Source: Paenibacillus pinistramenti (GTDB lineage: Bacteria; Bacillota; Bacilli; Paenibacillales; Paenibacillaceae). Taken from it: DNA of 64,000 nucleotides. The stretch lies in assembly GCF_005869875.1 (NCBI RefSeq), contig NZ_VAWG01000005.1:62001-126000 (forward strand), read 5' to 3'. Below are positions 34,468 to 44,022 of this stretch, piece after piece (positions within the stretch are counted from its first letter, which is position 1; the number at the start of each line of letters is the position of its first letter). The notes beneath the pieces were generated by a model. That model searched no databases. It saw nothing but the letters and a program-made list of their open reading frames with translations, and was not told the origin of the DNA. A program made the position numbers and the translations under genes.

Positions 34468-36471
34468 ATGCTGACAGAATATAAGGACGTCTTTCTGGAG
34501 GAGCTGGAGGAGCAGCTTCAGGTGATGGACGATTGCATCCTGGAGCTTGAACGTGAAGGAGGACGGGCGGAAATTGTGCAGAACCTCTTCCGGGCGGCAC
34601 ATACGCTCAAAGGTTCTTCAGCGGCCATGGGCTTCGAAGAAATGAAACGGCTTACTCACCAGATGGAGCATCTGCTGGACCAGGTGAGAAGCGGCGCCAA
34701 AGAGGTCACAACGGCCATGGCGGATCTGCTCTTCAAAGCGCTGGACACGCTCAAGCTGATGAAGAGCGATATCGAACAGCAGGACCATTGCACGGTCAGC
34801 ATCGGAGTCATTTTGCAGGAGCTTGAAGCTTTTGCCGTGGAGAAGCCTGAATTAGAACCTTCCCTGCAAAAGAAGGCCGAAGACGCCCTTGACCAGGGAC
34901 TATCGGTATACTGGCTCAGCATCAGCCTTGCTCCGGACTGTGTTATTCAAGGGGCTCGTGCCTATGTAATCCGCACGTTCCTGGAGGAATGGGGAGAGGT
35001 GATGGAGATGTCTCCGGACCCGGACGAGCTCGGCGATGAGCTTGTGAAGGATCTGCGGCTGTCCATTCTATATGCAGGCAGTCAGGAACAGCAGGAGCTG
35101 CAGGCGGCTCTGGAGGGACTGGTCGATGTTGCGGCCGCAGCTGTCAAGCCGTATCAGCCGGAGGAATCCGGGAAGAACCGGGCCAGGGAGGACCTGCCGG
35201 AAGAGCCGCACAGCCAGCTGCTGGAGCCCGCGGGGACTGCGGAAGAGCTGAAGCGCGAAGAACCGCCCTCAGCGGACAAAGCCAAGACGGCGACAGTCCG
35301 CGTCAGCGTGGAACGGCTGGATCATCTGATGAATCTGGTAGGTGAGCTGGTCATTGACCAGACAAGGATTCACCAGATTGAACGCAGGCAAAGAGCCCTC
35401 CTCCGGGATGAATCGGTTGGCGATCTGGGCCATGTGTCCGATCATCTTACCCGGATTATCAGCGAGCTGCAGGACAGCGTCATGAAGGCGAGAATGCTGC
35501 CGATCGAGCAGCTGTTCAACCGCTTCCCCCGGATGATCCGCGATTTGTCGAGGCACCTGGGCAAGGAAGTGGACCTGGTCATGGAAGGGAAGGATACGGA
35601 GCTTGACCGGACGCTCATTGAGGAGATCGCCGATCCGCTGATTCATCTGCTCCGGAACGCGGTCGATCACGGGCTGGAGGAGCCGGAGCGCAGAGCCCGG
35701 GCGGGGAAGCCGGAGCAGGGAACACTGACGATCCGGGCGGCCCATGAGGATAACCAGGTGGTCATCTGCGTAGAAGACGATGGAGCCGGGATCGATCCGG
35801 AACAGGTCAAAGCTTCAGCACTGCGGAAAGGCATCATCCAGCCCGAAGAGGCTGCAGCGATGACCGACAAGGAGGCAGTTGAGCTGATCTTCCGGCCGGG
35901 CTTCAGCACGGCGCAGGCGGTGAGCGACATCTCCGGGCGCGGAGTCGGAATGGACATTGTCCGCAGCCATATTGAGAAGCTGAACGGGCTTATTGATATC
36001 CGGACCCGGCTCGGGGAAGGGACTATTTTTAAGATCAGACTGCCCCTGACACTTGCTATCATAACCGGGCTTATGGTCAAGACCTCCGGACAGACGCTGA
36101 TTGTTCCCATGAGCAATATCGTCGAGATTGTAAGGGTCACTGGCAAGGATGTAGAGAATGTAAGGGGCCGGCCGGTGCTGGTATTCCGGGAACAGGTGCT
36201 GCCGGTTGTAGGGATTACGAATCTTTCGGTCCAGACCCTCCAGCAATCGGGCCGGCCTGTTCCGGTCCTTATAGTCGGCTATGCTGAGAAGCGCTTGGCA
36301 CTAGCCGTAGATGAGCTGATCGGCAATCAGGAAATTGTGGTGAAATCTCTCGGCTCATACGTAGGCAAGGTAGAGGGAATTGCGGGAGCTACCATTTTGG
36401 GAGACGGCAGGGTGGCGCTGATTCTTGAGATTGCGGCCCTGTTTAACCAGGCGGGCGGCTTCCGGTATTAA
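34468..36471 (+). CDS. cheA: Chemotaxis sensor kinase CheA
   Basis: This is the central kinase of a chemosensory array. Domains in order: Hpt (about 1-105) with phospho-acceptor His45 in FRAAHTLKGSSAAMGF; a middle domain (about 140-235), probably for response-regulator binding; a linker; P3 dimerisation (about 270-340, VERLDHLMNLVGELVID); the HATPase domain with HLLRNAVDHGLE, CVEDDGAGID and GRGVGMDIV; and a C-terminal CheW-like domain (LTLAIITGLMV onward). 667 residues is the full length. It lies between cheW and a receptor gene. No cheY, cheB or cheR is beside it, so its output partner must lie elsewhere. Confidence 0.95.
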   Translation: MLTEYKDVFLEELEEQLQVMDDCILELEREGGRAEIVQNLFRAAHTLKGSSAAMGFEEMKRLTHQMEHLLDQVRSGAKEVTTAMADLLFKALDTLKLMKSDIEQQDHCTVSIGVILQELEAFAVEKPELEPSLQKKAEDALDQGLSVYWLSISLAPDCVIQGARAYVIRTFLEEWGEVMEMSPDPDELGDELVKDLRLSILYAGSQEQQELQAALEGLVDVAAAAVKPYQPEESGKNRAREDLPEEPHSQLLEPAGTAEELKREEPPSADKAKTATVRVSVERLDHLMNLVGELVIDQTRIHQIERRQRALLRDESVGDLGHVSDHLTRIISELQDSVMKARMLPIEQLFNRFPRMIRDLSRHLGKEVDLVMEGKDTELDRTLIEEIADPLIHLLRNAVDHGLEEPERRARAGKPEQGTLTIRAAHEDNQVVICVEDDGAGIDPEQVKASALRKGIIQPEEAAAMTDKEAVELIFRPGFSTAQAVSDISGRGVGMDIVRSHIEKLNGLIDIRTRLGEGTIFKIRLPLTLAIITGLMVKTSGQTLIVPMSNIVEIVRVTGKDVENVRGRPVLVFREQVLPVVGITNLSVQTLQQSGRPVPVLIVGYAEKRLALAVDELIGNQEIVVKSLGSYVGKVEGIAGATILGDGRVALILEIAALFNQAGGFRY

Positions 36472-36527
36472 CGCTTTCGGGGAATGTCAGAGCAGGATTA
36501 CAACAAGGAAAGCAGGAGTGAGTGAAC

Positions 36528-38120
36528 ATGAAATGGTTCTTGAATTTGAAAACATCGGTGAAGCTGATAACCGCCTTTGTGTGCATGGCGATGATTTCAA
36601 CCGCAATTGGATTAATAGGGCTTAACAATCTGCGGACCATGAACACTAATATGAGCAATCTGTACGACAACAACCTGATGCCGATCGCCCAGCTCTCCGC
36701 GGCGCAGTCCATCTATCAGGAGATCCAGGTGAACGTCCGGGATATGAGCATCATCGCTTCGACCATGCAGGAGAATTCCGACTATGAAAATAGAATCAAG
36801 GAGCTGGAAACGCAGCTGCTTGATAATGTGAACAGCTATGAGCAGACCCAATTAACGCCGCCTGAAGTCGAGCTGCTGAAAGGCTTCCAGCCGGCATGGG
36901 ACACGTATAACGAGTCCTTGGGCAAAGCGCTGCAATTAAATAAAGCCAACAATATTGACGATTTTATTGTTCTCCTGAAAGGGGAATTGAAGGGCCGCGG
37001 GGATGCTTTGAACAAAGTGCTTGATGATCTGGTGACCCTGAATACCGATATCGCGCAGAAGACGATTGAACAAGGGGATCAGGCTTATGCTTCATCAAGA
37101 AACCTCACCATCGGCATCGTGACAGGGGCCTTCCTGATCAGCATCCTGTTTGGTTACATGATCGCCCAGGTCATTGCCCGGCCGCTGAACCGTACAGTCC
37201 GCCTTGTCGGCCAAGTGGCGGAAGGGGATTTGCGAGAAACGCTTGATATTGAAACGAAGGATGAAATCGGTAAGCTGGCCGGTTCCATTAACCATATGAT
37301 TCAGCGGCTCGGCGGAACGGTCACAAGCATTCAAGGCTCGGCCGAAAGCGTGGCAGCCGCATCGCAGCAAATTTCGGCGAGCACGGAGGAAATCGCCAGC
37401 GGAAGCACCAGCCAGGCCGAATCGGCCCAAACGATGGCCGAGCTGTTCCGGGAGCTGACCGACGCGATCAACTCGGTAGCGATCAGTGCCGAACAGGCAG
37501 CCGAATTATCCTCGAGCACGATGAACATCGCCCAGGAAGGCGGGAAGGTTGTGCAGACCTCGATCAACAGCATGCAGCTGGTCAGCGATCAAATGTCGCG
37601 CCTTGAGAATGACTCCAATCAGATCGGAGAAATTATCGAGGTAATTGACGATATTGCCGAGCAGACCAACCTTCTTGCCCTGAATGCAGCAATCGAGGCG
37701 GCACGCGCCGGTGATCAGGGCAGAGGCTTTGCCGTAGTTGCTGATGAAGTCCGCAAGCTGGCCGAGCGGAGCGGCGAGGCCACCAAGCAGATTACGTCGA
37801 TTATCAAAGGCATGCAGGAAAATACGAGACACAGCGTCAAAGCCGTAGCGGAAGGGGTCTCCTTCTCGCAGAAGACCGGGGAAGCCTTCGGCAGCATTCT
37901 TCAGATGGTGGATCAGACAGCCAGCAAGGTGACTGAAATCGCCGCAGCCAGCGAAGAGCAGGCGGCACAATCGTCCGAAGTGCTTTCGTCGATCGAAGTG
38001 ATCTCCTCAACGACCGAGGAGGCCGCCGCAAGCAGCGAAGAAACCGCGGCAACAGCGCAGTCCCTGGCCAAGCTGGCGGTTGAGCTGAAGCAGGCGGTGT
38101 CTATTTTTCAAACCCGGTAG
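36528..38120 (+). CDS. Methyl-accepting chemotaxis protein
   Basis: This is a transmembrane chemoreceptor of about 530 residues. TM1 is at about 12-32, an extracellular four-helix-bundle-type sensor (about 33-185) follows, TM2 at about 190-212 ([18 protein letters not shown]), then a HAMP domain (about 213-265). The long signalling coiled coil carries the conserved hairpin tip [40 protein letters not shown] sequence follows the tip. It lies 57 bases after cheA and is probably its dedicated receptor. The ATG at 36528 is preferred over a GTG at 36522 by spacing from AGGAG. The ligand is unknown. Confidence 0.93.
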   Translation: MKWFLNLKTSVKLITAFVCMAMISTAIGLIGLNNLRTMNTNMSNLYDNNLMPIAQLSAAQSIYQEIQVNVRDMSIIASTMQENSDYENRIKELETQLLDNVNSYEQTQLTPPEVELLKGFQPAWDTYNESLGKALQLNKANNIDDFIVLLKGELKGRGDALNKVLDDLVTLNTDIAQKTIEQGDQAYASSRNLTIGIVTGAFLISILFGYMIAQVIARPLNRTVRLVGQVAEGDLRETLDIETKDEIGKLAGSINHMIQRLGGTVTSIQGSAESVAAASQQISASTEEIASGSTSQAESAQTMAELFRELTDAINSVAISAEQAAELSSSTMNIAQEGGKVVQTSINSMQLVSDQMSRLENDSNQIGEIIEVIDDIAEQTNLLALNAAIEAARAGDQGRGFAVVADEVRKLAERSGEATKQITSIIKGMQENTRHSVKAVAEGVSFSQKTGEAFGSILQMVDQTASKVTEIAAASEEQAAQSSEVLSSIEVISSTTEEAAASSEETAATAQSLAKLAVELKQAVSIFQTR

Positions 38121-38230
38121 CTTTCAAACCCGATAGCAGCGGCGGCAGGCCCAGGCAGCGCATTCGGCTGTCAACACCGTTTAATTCTATGGTAGGATGG
38201 AAGTCATAGGATAAAAGGGGGCTTCTCAGA

Positions 38231-38929
38231 ATGAAGATTGAGATTTGGTCGGATTATATGTGTCCGTTCTGTTATATCGGCAAACGCAGGCTTGAAGCGG
38301 CGATTCAGCGCTTTGGACATGCGGGGCAGATTGAGCTTCAGTTCCGCAGCTTTGAATTAAATCCGCAGGCGGCGCTAAACAGCGGGAAGACGATCGCGGA
38401 GGAACTAGCGGCGAAATTCGGCGTCAGCGTCCAGCAGGCAAAGGGCATGAATGACCAGATGACCGCTAACGCACGTACCGCAGGTTTGGAATACAAGATG
38501 GATACGATGGTGCCGACGAACTCCTTCGACGCGCTGCGTCTGACGCATTGGGCTGCTTCCAAGGGGAAAATGCTTGAGATGAGCGAGCGCCTCTTCCGCG
38601 CCGTGTTCTCCGAATCGGGACATATCGGCGACCGCACGGTGCTGGCGGGTCTTGCTGCCGAGATCGGTCTGCCGCGTGAAGAAGCAGCGGCTGTGCTCGA
38701 AAGCAGCGCATATGGCGCTGAGGTCCGGGCGGATGAGGAAGAGGCCGGCCGATTGGGCATTACGGGCGTGCCGTTCTTCGTCTTTGACCGCAAATTCGCG
38801 GTGTCCGGCGCGCAGCCTGAAGAAGTGTTTATCCAGGCACTGCAGAAGGCCTGGGAGGAGAGCCAGCCGTTCACGGTGCTGGGCGGCAGCTCCGGCGGCG
38901 CGTGCACGGACGACGGGTGCAGCCTTTAA
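38231..38929 (+). CDS. DsbA family oxidoreductase (FrnE-like)
   Basis: This is a thioredoxin-fold protein of 232 residues without signal peptide, so cytosolic. The active site is CPFC (Cys11 and Cys14) in WSDYMCPFCYIGKRRLE. A helical insertion (about 50-160) and the cis-proline loop ITGVPFFVFD are typical of the FrnE/2-hydroxychromene isomerase-like group. A second cysteine pair at the very C-terminus (CTDDGC) resembles the extra redox pair described for some FrnE proteins. Members act in thiol redox chemistry or polyketide tailoring; the present role is unknown. It is followed by a hairpin terminator facing pucR. Confidence 0.9.
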   Translation: MKIEIWSDYMCPFCYIGKRRLEAAIQRFGHAGQIELQFRSFELNPQAALNSGKTIAEELAAKFGVSVQQAKGMNDQMTANARTAGLEYKMDTMVPTNSFDALRLTHWAASKGKMLEMSERLFRAVFSESGHIGDRTVLAGLAAEIGLPREEAAAVLESSAYGAEVRADEEEAGRLGITGVPFFVFDRKFAVSGAQPEEVFIQALQKAWEESQPFTVLGGSSGGACTDDGCSL

Positions 38930-38962
38930 CAGCCTGTAACAAGATTTGAAAAAGCTTAACCG

Positions 38963-39009
38963 AAAGGCCGGTTCCGGGCAGTTGTCCGAAACCGGCCTTT
39001 TCTCTTTTT
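38963..39009 (+). terminator. Rho-independent terminator after the FrnE-like gene
   Basis: AAAGGCCGGTT pairs perfectly with AACCGGCCTTT around a 16-base loop that itself could pair partly. TCTCTTTTT follows. It lies between two convergent genes and may also slow transcription from pucR, though the minus-strand T run is weaker. Confidence 0.85.
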
Positions 39010-39056
39010 CCCGCAGGAGGACCTGTGTGCCGGGTGTCCTAAGGAGCGCCGCCGGT

Positions 39057-40673
39057 CTAAATCCGGCCTTCTCGGCTCAGGAACTCCTGAAACAGGAACG
39101 CGAGCTTCAGCTTCAGCAAATGCTCGTAATTGCGCAGATCCATCTGCAGCAGCTCGCTGATCTTGTCGAGGCGGTAAGCGACGGTGTTGCGGTGGACAAA
39201 CAGGTCCTTAGCCGCTTCGGCCGTCTGCCCGTTATGCTGGAGATAGAGGCGGAGCGTGCTCAGCATTTCACCTGCGGTGTCCGGCGGCTTCTCCAGAATG
39301 GGCGCAAGCAGGCGGGTGCAGAACTGAGTCATTTTGGCGGAGGAGACGCTGCTGAACAAATCGGCGAATTCGAGCGTCCGGTAATCGACCACGAGCTGGT
39401 TTATGTCCAGGCTGCGGGCGGTTTCTGCAGCGCTCAGGCATTCCTCATAGGCTTCGGCCAGCTGATCGGGCGTTTGTTTCAGGCTGCTGACGAAGAAGCG
39501 GAGAGGCCTGCCTGCGCCGGGTTCCTGGTCACTGCCGGCAAATAACTGGTAAAGCAGCTTCACCAGGCGCTCCTCATCGGCTGCTGAGCCGCACGAAATA
39601 ATGGAGAGCAGGGCCGGCCCCATCTCGATATGCAGGAGAGCCATCTGCTTCAGCTGCGGGTGGTACAGGAACTCCTGGCGCACCGCCCGGAGCGCGAGCG
39701 GATCTCCCGCCGGCCTCTGCTCCGTCCCGGAGGCTGTAGTCCACAGGCAGCGGAAAGGCTTCTGGATAAACGGATTCTCCAGCGTACAGGCACATTCCAG
39801 AACCGCGTCAATCGAAATGGTCCGGTTCAGATAAGACTGCACCACCAGCGGCAATTCGCTCTGCTCCCGCTCCTGCCGGTGCTGCTCCAGCTCCTCCAGA
39901 TGGCAGGCAATCATCTCTGCAGCCTGGACATAGAGCCCCTCCTCTTCCTTAAGGGGATGAAGCTCCGGCGACTTAGGCTGGATCACGGCGAAGCCGCCCT
40001 GGGCCAGGGACTGGCTCTGCTGCCGGACGGGCAGCGGATAATAAGACAGCATGCTTTCCCTGCGGCGTTTGTTAGAGGAAGAAGAGCTCCAGGGCCCTGC
40101 TTCCAGCAGCTGCTCGTCACTTATGGACAGGCTGGAGAACAGCACACGTTTGCCAGTCAGTACGACGGCCATGGAGCAGTTCAGAATGGAGGCCAGCTCC
40201 CCGAAAAAATCCTCCCGTCTCCTGCCAAGGGCAAAGCGGATCAACGCCTGCTGCTTCTCCATCACTTGCTTGAGCCGCAGGGTCGTTCTGGACATTTCCG
40301 CGCGGAACAAGCCGTTCATTTGGTCGGAGAAGGTGAAGGGATAGGGAAGCTCTATAATGGGAAAACCGATCCGGTCGGCCTCTTTGAGGATCGAGGGAGG
40401 GACCTCTGTCCAAAATCTGCCGAGCTTGATGCCGAGGGCGGCGGCGCCTTTGCGGGCTAATTTTCCAATCAGCATCTCCGCTTCCCCAGGGTTGTCTTTC
40501 AGCAGATAGGCGGTGGTAAACAGCACCTCCCCTTCGTGCACCCAATCGGCGATATCGGGGGCGTCCATGACATTAACGGATTTTACGATTCGCCGGAGGC
40601 CGGCTTTGCCTGCGATTAACGTTCCCTCCGACAGCGGGTATACGGAGAGTGCATCTTCAACGGTCATGTACAT
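39057..40673 (-). CDS. pucR: PucR family transcriptional regulator of purine catabolism
   Basis: This is a regulator of 538 residues. The N-terminal PucR domain (about 1-125) shows VEDALSVYPLSEGTLIAGKAGL and the typical VNVMDAPDIADWVHEGEVLFTT segment. A middle GGDEF-like/CdaR-type region follows. The C-terminal helix-turn-helix (HTH_30, about 480-535) shows TLRLYLQHNGQTAEAAKDLFVHRNTVAYRLDKI. In B. subtilis PucR activates purine degradation genes when good nitrogen sources run out. Here it is divergent from the Ggt-like gene and the rest of the purine cluster, which fits the same job. Its ATG follows GGAAAGGTGG by seven bases. I did not find a clear copy of the published B. subtilis PucR box. 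Confidence 0.9.
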   Translation of the reverse strand: MYMTVEDALSVYPLSEGTLIAGKAGLRRIVKSVNVMDAPDIADWVHEGEVLFTTAYLLKDNPGEAEMLIGKLARKGAAALGIKLGRFWTEVPPSILKEADRIGFPIIELPYPFTFSDQMNGLFRAEMSRTTLRLKQVMEKQQALIRFALGRRREDFFGELASILNCSMAVVLTGKRVLFSSLSISDEQLLEAGPWSSSSSNKRRRESMLSYYPLPVRQQSQSLAQGGFAVIQPKSPELHPLKEEEGLYVQAAEMIACHLEELEQHRQEREQSELPLVVQSYLNRTISIDAVLECACTLENPFIQKPFRCLWTTASGTEQRPAGDPLALRAVRQEFLYHPQLKQMALLHIEMGPALLSIISCGSAADEERLVKLLYQLFAGSDQEPGAGRPLRFFVSSLKQTPDQLAEAYEECLSAAETARSLDINQLVVDYRTLEFADLFSSVSSAKMTQFCTRLLAPILEKPPDTAGEMLSTLRLYLQHNGQTAEAAKDLFVHRNTVAYRLDKISELLQMDLRNYEHLLKLKLAFLFQEFLSREGRI

Positions 40674-40901
40674 GGGGAGTCCACCTTTCCATCAAGAAGG
40701 TCAACGAGCGTGGTAAATTAATTGTTTATTATACCGCTGCAGAGGGGTAACGGCCAGCCCAATGGCAGGTATTCTCACATAAAGTTCCGAAATATTTCGA
40801 AAACCGTTGTGGATTCATCTTCCCCGTGTTATTTTATTTAGCAAAAAATTGGATGAAGCACCTTTCAGCCGGCTGTTTCAGCCCGTCCAATTAGCGAGGG
40901 A
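40674..40901. promoter_or_regulatory. Divergent promoter region of pucR and the purine genes, with a palindrome
   Basis: On the minus strand a perfect TATAAT (plus coordinates 40728-40733) suits pucR, with no strong -35. On the plus strand TTGTGG (40807-40812) and TATTTT (40830-40835), 17 bases apart, suit the Ggt-like gene. A perfect 12-bp palindrome CGAAATATTTCG at 40788-40799 ends eight bases before this -35 and is a good candidate activator site, possibly for PucR. Confidence 0.55.
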
Positions 40902-42500
40902 GTGAGGGATTTGCTGCAATCTGCTTCAGGCAGCGAAGTGATGGTGGTCAGTCCGCATGCGCTTGCCACATCGGCCGGAGCCCGGATTCTGGCCAGGGGC
41001 GGGAATGCGTATGATGCGGCTGTAGCCATCAGCGCCTGCCTGGCTGTCGTGTATCCGCATATGACCGGAATCGGGGGCGATTCCTTCTGGCTGCTGTACA
41101 ACCGGTCCGAGCAGTCGCTCCGCGGCTACAATGGAAGCGGCCGTTCGGGCTGCGGCGCGAGCAGGGAGCGGTTCGCCGCCATGGGAATGACCGCAGTTCC
41201 AACCCGCGGCCCGCTAAGTGCCGTAACCGTTCCGGGCATGGTGGACAGCTGGGCCGAAATTCTCGGCACCTACGGGACAATGGCGCTGCCGGAGGTGCTG
41301 GAGCCGGCGATCGGCTATGCGGTAAGCGGCTTTCCGCTGTCCCGGGACCAGCAGCTGCAGACCGCCGCGAGGCTGGAGCTGCTGCGCAGCATGCCGGGAA
41401 CAGTCGGCATTTATGCGCCCGGCGGGCTGAAGGCTCCCGCGGCCGGCAGCCGGTTTGTGCAGCGCGAGCTGGGGCGGAGCCTGCAGAAGCTGGCGGCCGG
41501 CGGGCGCGATGCTTTTTATAAGGGGGAAATAGGCGCAGCCATTGTCCAAGCGCTGGCAGCGGAAGGCGGCATCCTGACGGCTGACGACTTCGCCGATCAT
41601 CACGGCGACTGGGTCTTGCCGGTCACCGGCTCCTACCGGGGCACGAAGCTTGCCCAGATGCCGCCGAACTCGCAGGGCTTTGCCGGGATTATGGCTGCGC
41701 ATATCGTGGAGAATTTCGACCTGGAGCGCATTGGCCACGGCACTTACGAATATTACCACCTGCTGGTTGAGGCGCTGAAGCTGTCCTTCCGCGACCGGAA
41801 CCGGGTTCTGACCGATCCGGCTTTCTCGCCTGTTGATGTTGGGACTCTGACGGATAAAGCCTACTGCGCGAAGCTGGCCGGGGAGATTGACATGAGCCGG
41901 GCAGCCGGAATGGACAGCGCGCCGCTCGGGAGCGACACGGCATACGCGGCAGTTACCGACGGCGAAGGCAATGCGGTATCGTTCATTCAGAGCCTGTATT
42001 TTGAATTTGGATCAGGGTTTACGGCTGGGGATACAGGGATTCTGCTGCAGAACCGGGGCTCGTTCTTCTCGCTGGACCCTGCCCATGTGAACCGGCTTGA
42101 GCCGCGCAAGCGGACCTTCCATACGCTGATGCCTGCGATGGCGCTGCGCGAGGACCGGCCGTTTCTGCTGTACGGCACGCAGGGCGGCGAAGGTCAGCCC
42201 CAGACACAGACCGCGCTGCTGACGCGGATCATGGATTTCGGAATGGACCCGCAGGAGGCCATCAGCGCGCCGCGCTGGCTGTGGGGCAGAACCTGGGGCG
42301 AAGAGACCCGGGAGCTGAAGCTGGAGAGCCGGATTCCGGCCGGGGTAGCGGATCAGCTTGCCGCCGCAGGACATGTCGTGAAGCGTGTGAGTGCTTACGA
42401 CGGCGCAGCCGGCCATGCCGGAGCCATCCTGATCCGTGAAGACGGCACACGCTTCGGCGGGAGCGACCCGCGCAGCGACGGTGCGGCGATCGGCTGGTAA
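40902..42500 (+). CDS. Gamma-glutamyltransferase-family Ntn-hydrolase, probable oxamate amidohydrolase
   Basis: This is a protein of the Ggt family, which self-cleaves to expose a catalytic threonine. The cleavage site fits Thr346 in LGSDTAYAAVTDGEGNAVS. Family stretches include LARGGNAYDAAVAISACLAVVYPHMTGIGGD and MPPNSQGF. There is no signal peptide, unlike secreted true transpeptidases. In Klebsiella the Ggt-family protein HpxW hydrolyses oxamate to oxalate at the end of urate breakdown. With pucR beside it and an amidase next, I infer the same role here. A secondary gamma-glutamyl hydrolase (YwrD-like) is the alternative. The start is GTG 40902 or TTG 40911; GAGGGA lies just upstream of both. 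Confidence 0.75.
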   Translation: MRDLLQSASGSEVMVVSPHALATSAGARILARGGNAYDAAVAISACLAVVYPHMTGIGGDSFWLLYNRSEQSLRGYNGSGRSGCGASRERFAAMGMTAVPTRGPLSAVTVPGMVDSWAEILGTYGTMALPEVLEPAIGYAVSGFPLSRDQQLQTAARLELLRSMPGTVGIYAPGGLKAPAAGSRFVQRELGRSLQKLAAGGRDAFYKGEIGAAIVQALAAEGGILTADDFADHHGDWVLPVTGSYRGTKLAQMPPNSQGFAGIMAAHIVENFDLERIGHGTYEYYHLLVEALKLSFRDRNRVLTDPAFSPVDVGTLTDKAYCAKLAGEIDMSRAAGMDSAPLGSDTAYAAVTDGEGNAVSFIQSLYFEFGSGFTAGDTGILLQNRGSFFSLDPAHVNRLEPRKRTFHTLMPAMALREDRPFLLYGTQGGEGQPQTQTALLTRIMDFGMDPQEAISAPRWLWGRTWGEETRELKLESRIPAGVADQLAAAGHVVKRVSAYDGAAGHAGAILIREDGTRFGGSDPRSDGAAIGW

Positions 42501-42509
42501 AAAAGGGTT

Positions 42510-42567
42510 TCCCCAAAAGGGTACGGACCAGGCTTCACAGCTGCCCGTCCCTTTTGGGGATTTTTTT
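42510..42567 (+). terminator. Rho-independent terminator after the Ggt-like gene
   Basis: TCCCCAAAAGGG pairs perfectly with CCCTTTTGGGGA across a 27-base loop, and TTTTTTT follows. It separates the Ggt-like gene from the following purine operon, so the two are transcribed separately. Confidence 0.9.
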
Positions 42568-42671
42568 GATTCCATCATGTTAAGTTGATTCACATTCGCT
42601 TCAGGTGGATTTGTTAAAAATACAAATTTTAGTTGCTGTTTTGTACATAAAACCAAAAAGTTCTCGATATA

Positions 42672-42701
42672 TTGTTGTGATTCCCTTGAATATGTTATAA
42701 A
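42672..42701 (+). promoter_or_regulatory. Probable promoter of the main purine catabolism operon
   Basis: TTGTTG (42672-42677) and TATAAA (42696-42701) are spaced 18 bases apart, in an AT-rich stretch 48 bases before the amidase ATG. The ribosome site is TTAGGGGGAA. Confidence 0.55.
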
Positions 42702-42748
42702 AAGTCACACATAATTTTGTTTTTCCGCTTCAGTTAGGGGGAACTCAA

Positions 42749-44017
42749 ATGAAGGAAGACCGCTGGAACGCATATATAAACGAAGAGGCAGGCCTGGAGC
42801 CTGTAAGGCCGGGGATGCTGGACGGACTCACGTTTGCGGTCAAGGATGTGTTCGCCCTGAAAGGCCGCCGCAGCGCAGCAGGCAATCCTGACTGGCTGAG
42901 AACGCATGAGCCCGCCCAGTCTACGGCCCCTGTGATTCATTCGCTGCTATCCGCAGGCGCAAGGATGAAAGGAATCACCCATACGGATGAACTGATGTAC
43001 AGCCTCAGCGGGGAAAATCATCACTACGGCACTCCTGTCAATCCGAAGGCGCCGGGCCGCATTCCGGGCGGCTCCTCGAGCGGCTCGGCAGCGGCAGTCG
43101 CTGCGGGGCTGAACGATTTTGCCGTTGGAACCGACACGGGCGGCTCCGTGCGGGTGCCTTCCTCCTACTGCGGCATCTACGGCTTCCGGCCCACGCACGG
43201 AACCCTATCCGCTGAAGGAGTGATTCCGCTCGCTGCCAGCTTTGATACGGCGGGCTGGATGGCCCGGGAGCCCGGAGTGCTGCGTCAAGTCGGCTCAGCG
43301 ATCGGGGCGCCGCAGGATAATTTGGAGCAGCCATTCCGCCGGCTGCTTCTCGCCTCGGACGCCTGGGAGCTGCTTGACGACCCGGACCGGGAAGCCCTGC
43401 TCGGCTTAATCCCGGCGGTTGAGCAGTCAGCGGGCGCCGGCAGTTGGATTCGGCTGGCCGGTGGGGGCGGCGGTTTCGCCAGAGAGGGCAGCGGGTTAGC
43501 CGATGGCGTCGGCGGACTGGCCGGGTGGGCGCAGATATTCCGCACGGTGCAGGGCTTTGAAATCTGGGAGGAGCATGGGGCATGGATCACCGCACATAAG
43601 CCGGCTTTTGGACCGGGGATTGCGGAGCGTTTTGCCTGGACAGCAACTCTCAGCGCAGGGCAGGCCAAGGAGGCACGGGAAGCAAGAGAATGGATAAAAG
43701 CCGGGGTGGAGCAGCTTCTCGGAAGGGACGGAATATTGCTCATTCCGACGGTGCCGGGCGGAGCACCGCTCAAGGGCAGCACCGGTGCAGAGGCGGAGGC
43801 GGTACGCGCAAAGGTGATGCAGCTGTCCTGCATTGCCGGGCTGGCCGGATGTCCGCAGGTGACGATTCCGGCGGCTGCCGGACCACAGGGACTCCCGCTG
43901 GGATTATCGGTCATCGCAGGCCCGCATCAGGACGGCCGGCTGCTGAAATGGCTGGAGAAGCAGCTGGCGCCGCTGCTGCCCCTGCCGGATGAGGACACAC
44001 AAACGGGCAAGGGGTGA
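42749..44017 (+). CDS. Amidase signature enzyme, possible oxalurate amidohydrolase
   Basis: This is a member of the amidase signature family with the Ser-cisSer-Lys triad: Lys32 in FAVKDVF, the Gly/Ser motif GGSSSGSAAA (Ser109-Ser111), and nucleophile Ser133 in GTDTGGSVRVPSS. At 422 residues it is slightly short. The segment at about 225-260 is Gly-rich and loop-like. Amidases of the AtzE/HpxY type cleave oxalurate in the Klebsiella hpx pathway. Because the PucG product here is oxalurate, I infer that substrate. Allophanate hydrolase-like (AtzF) activity is the main alternative. No AtzG/HpxX-like small subunit gene is next to it. It is the first gene of the operon and shares bases with the FAH gene downstream. 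Confidence 0.78.
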   Translation: MKEDRWNAYINEEAGLEPVRPGMLDGLTFAVKDVFALKGRRSAAGNPDWLRTHEPAQSTAPVIHSLLSAGARMKGITHTDELMYSLSGENHHYGTPVNPKAPGRIPGGSSSGSAAAVAAGLNDFAVGTDTGGSVRVPSSYCGIYGFRPTHGTLSAEGVIPLAASFDTAGWMAREPGVLRQVGSAIGAPQDNLEQPFRRLLLASDAWELLDDPDREALLGLIPAVEQSAGAGSWIRLAGGGGGFAREGSGLADGVGGLAGWAQIFRTVQGFEIWEEHGAWITAHKPAFGPGIAERFAWTATLSAGQAKEAREAREWIKAGVEQLLGRDGILLIPTVPGGAPLKGSTGAEAEAVRAKVMQLSCIAGLAGCPQVTIPAAAGPQGLPLGLSVIAGPHQDGRLLKWLEKQLAPLLPLPDEDTQTGKG

Positions 44018-44022
44018 GGATG

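Noticed and set aside
40902..42500. True glutathione-degrading gamma-glutamyltranspeptidase
   Set aside because: There is no secretion signal, and the context is purine catabolism. The family fits, but a hydrolase of the HpxW kind is more likely. This remains unproven.
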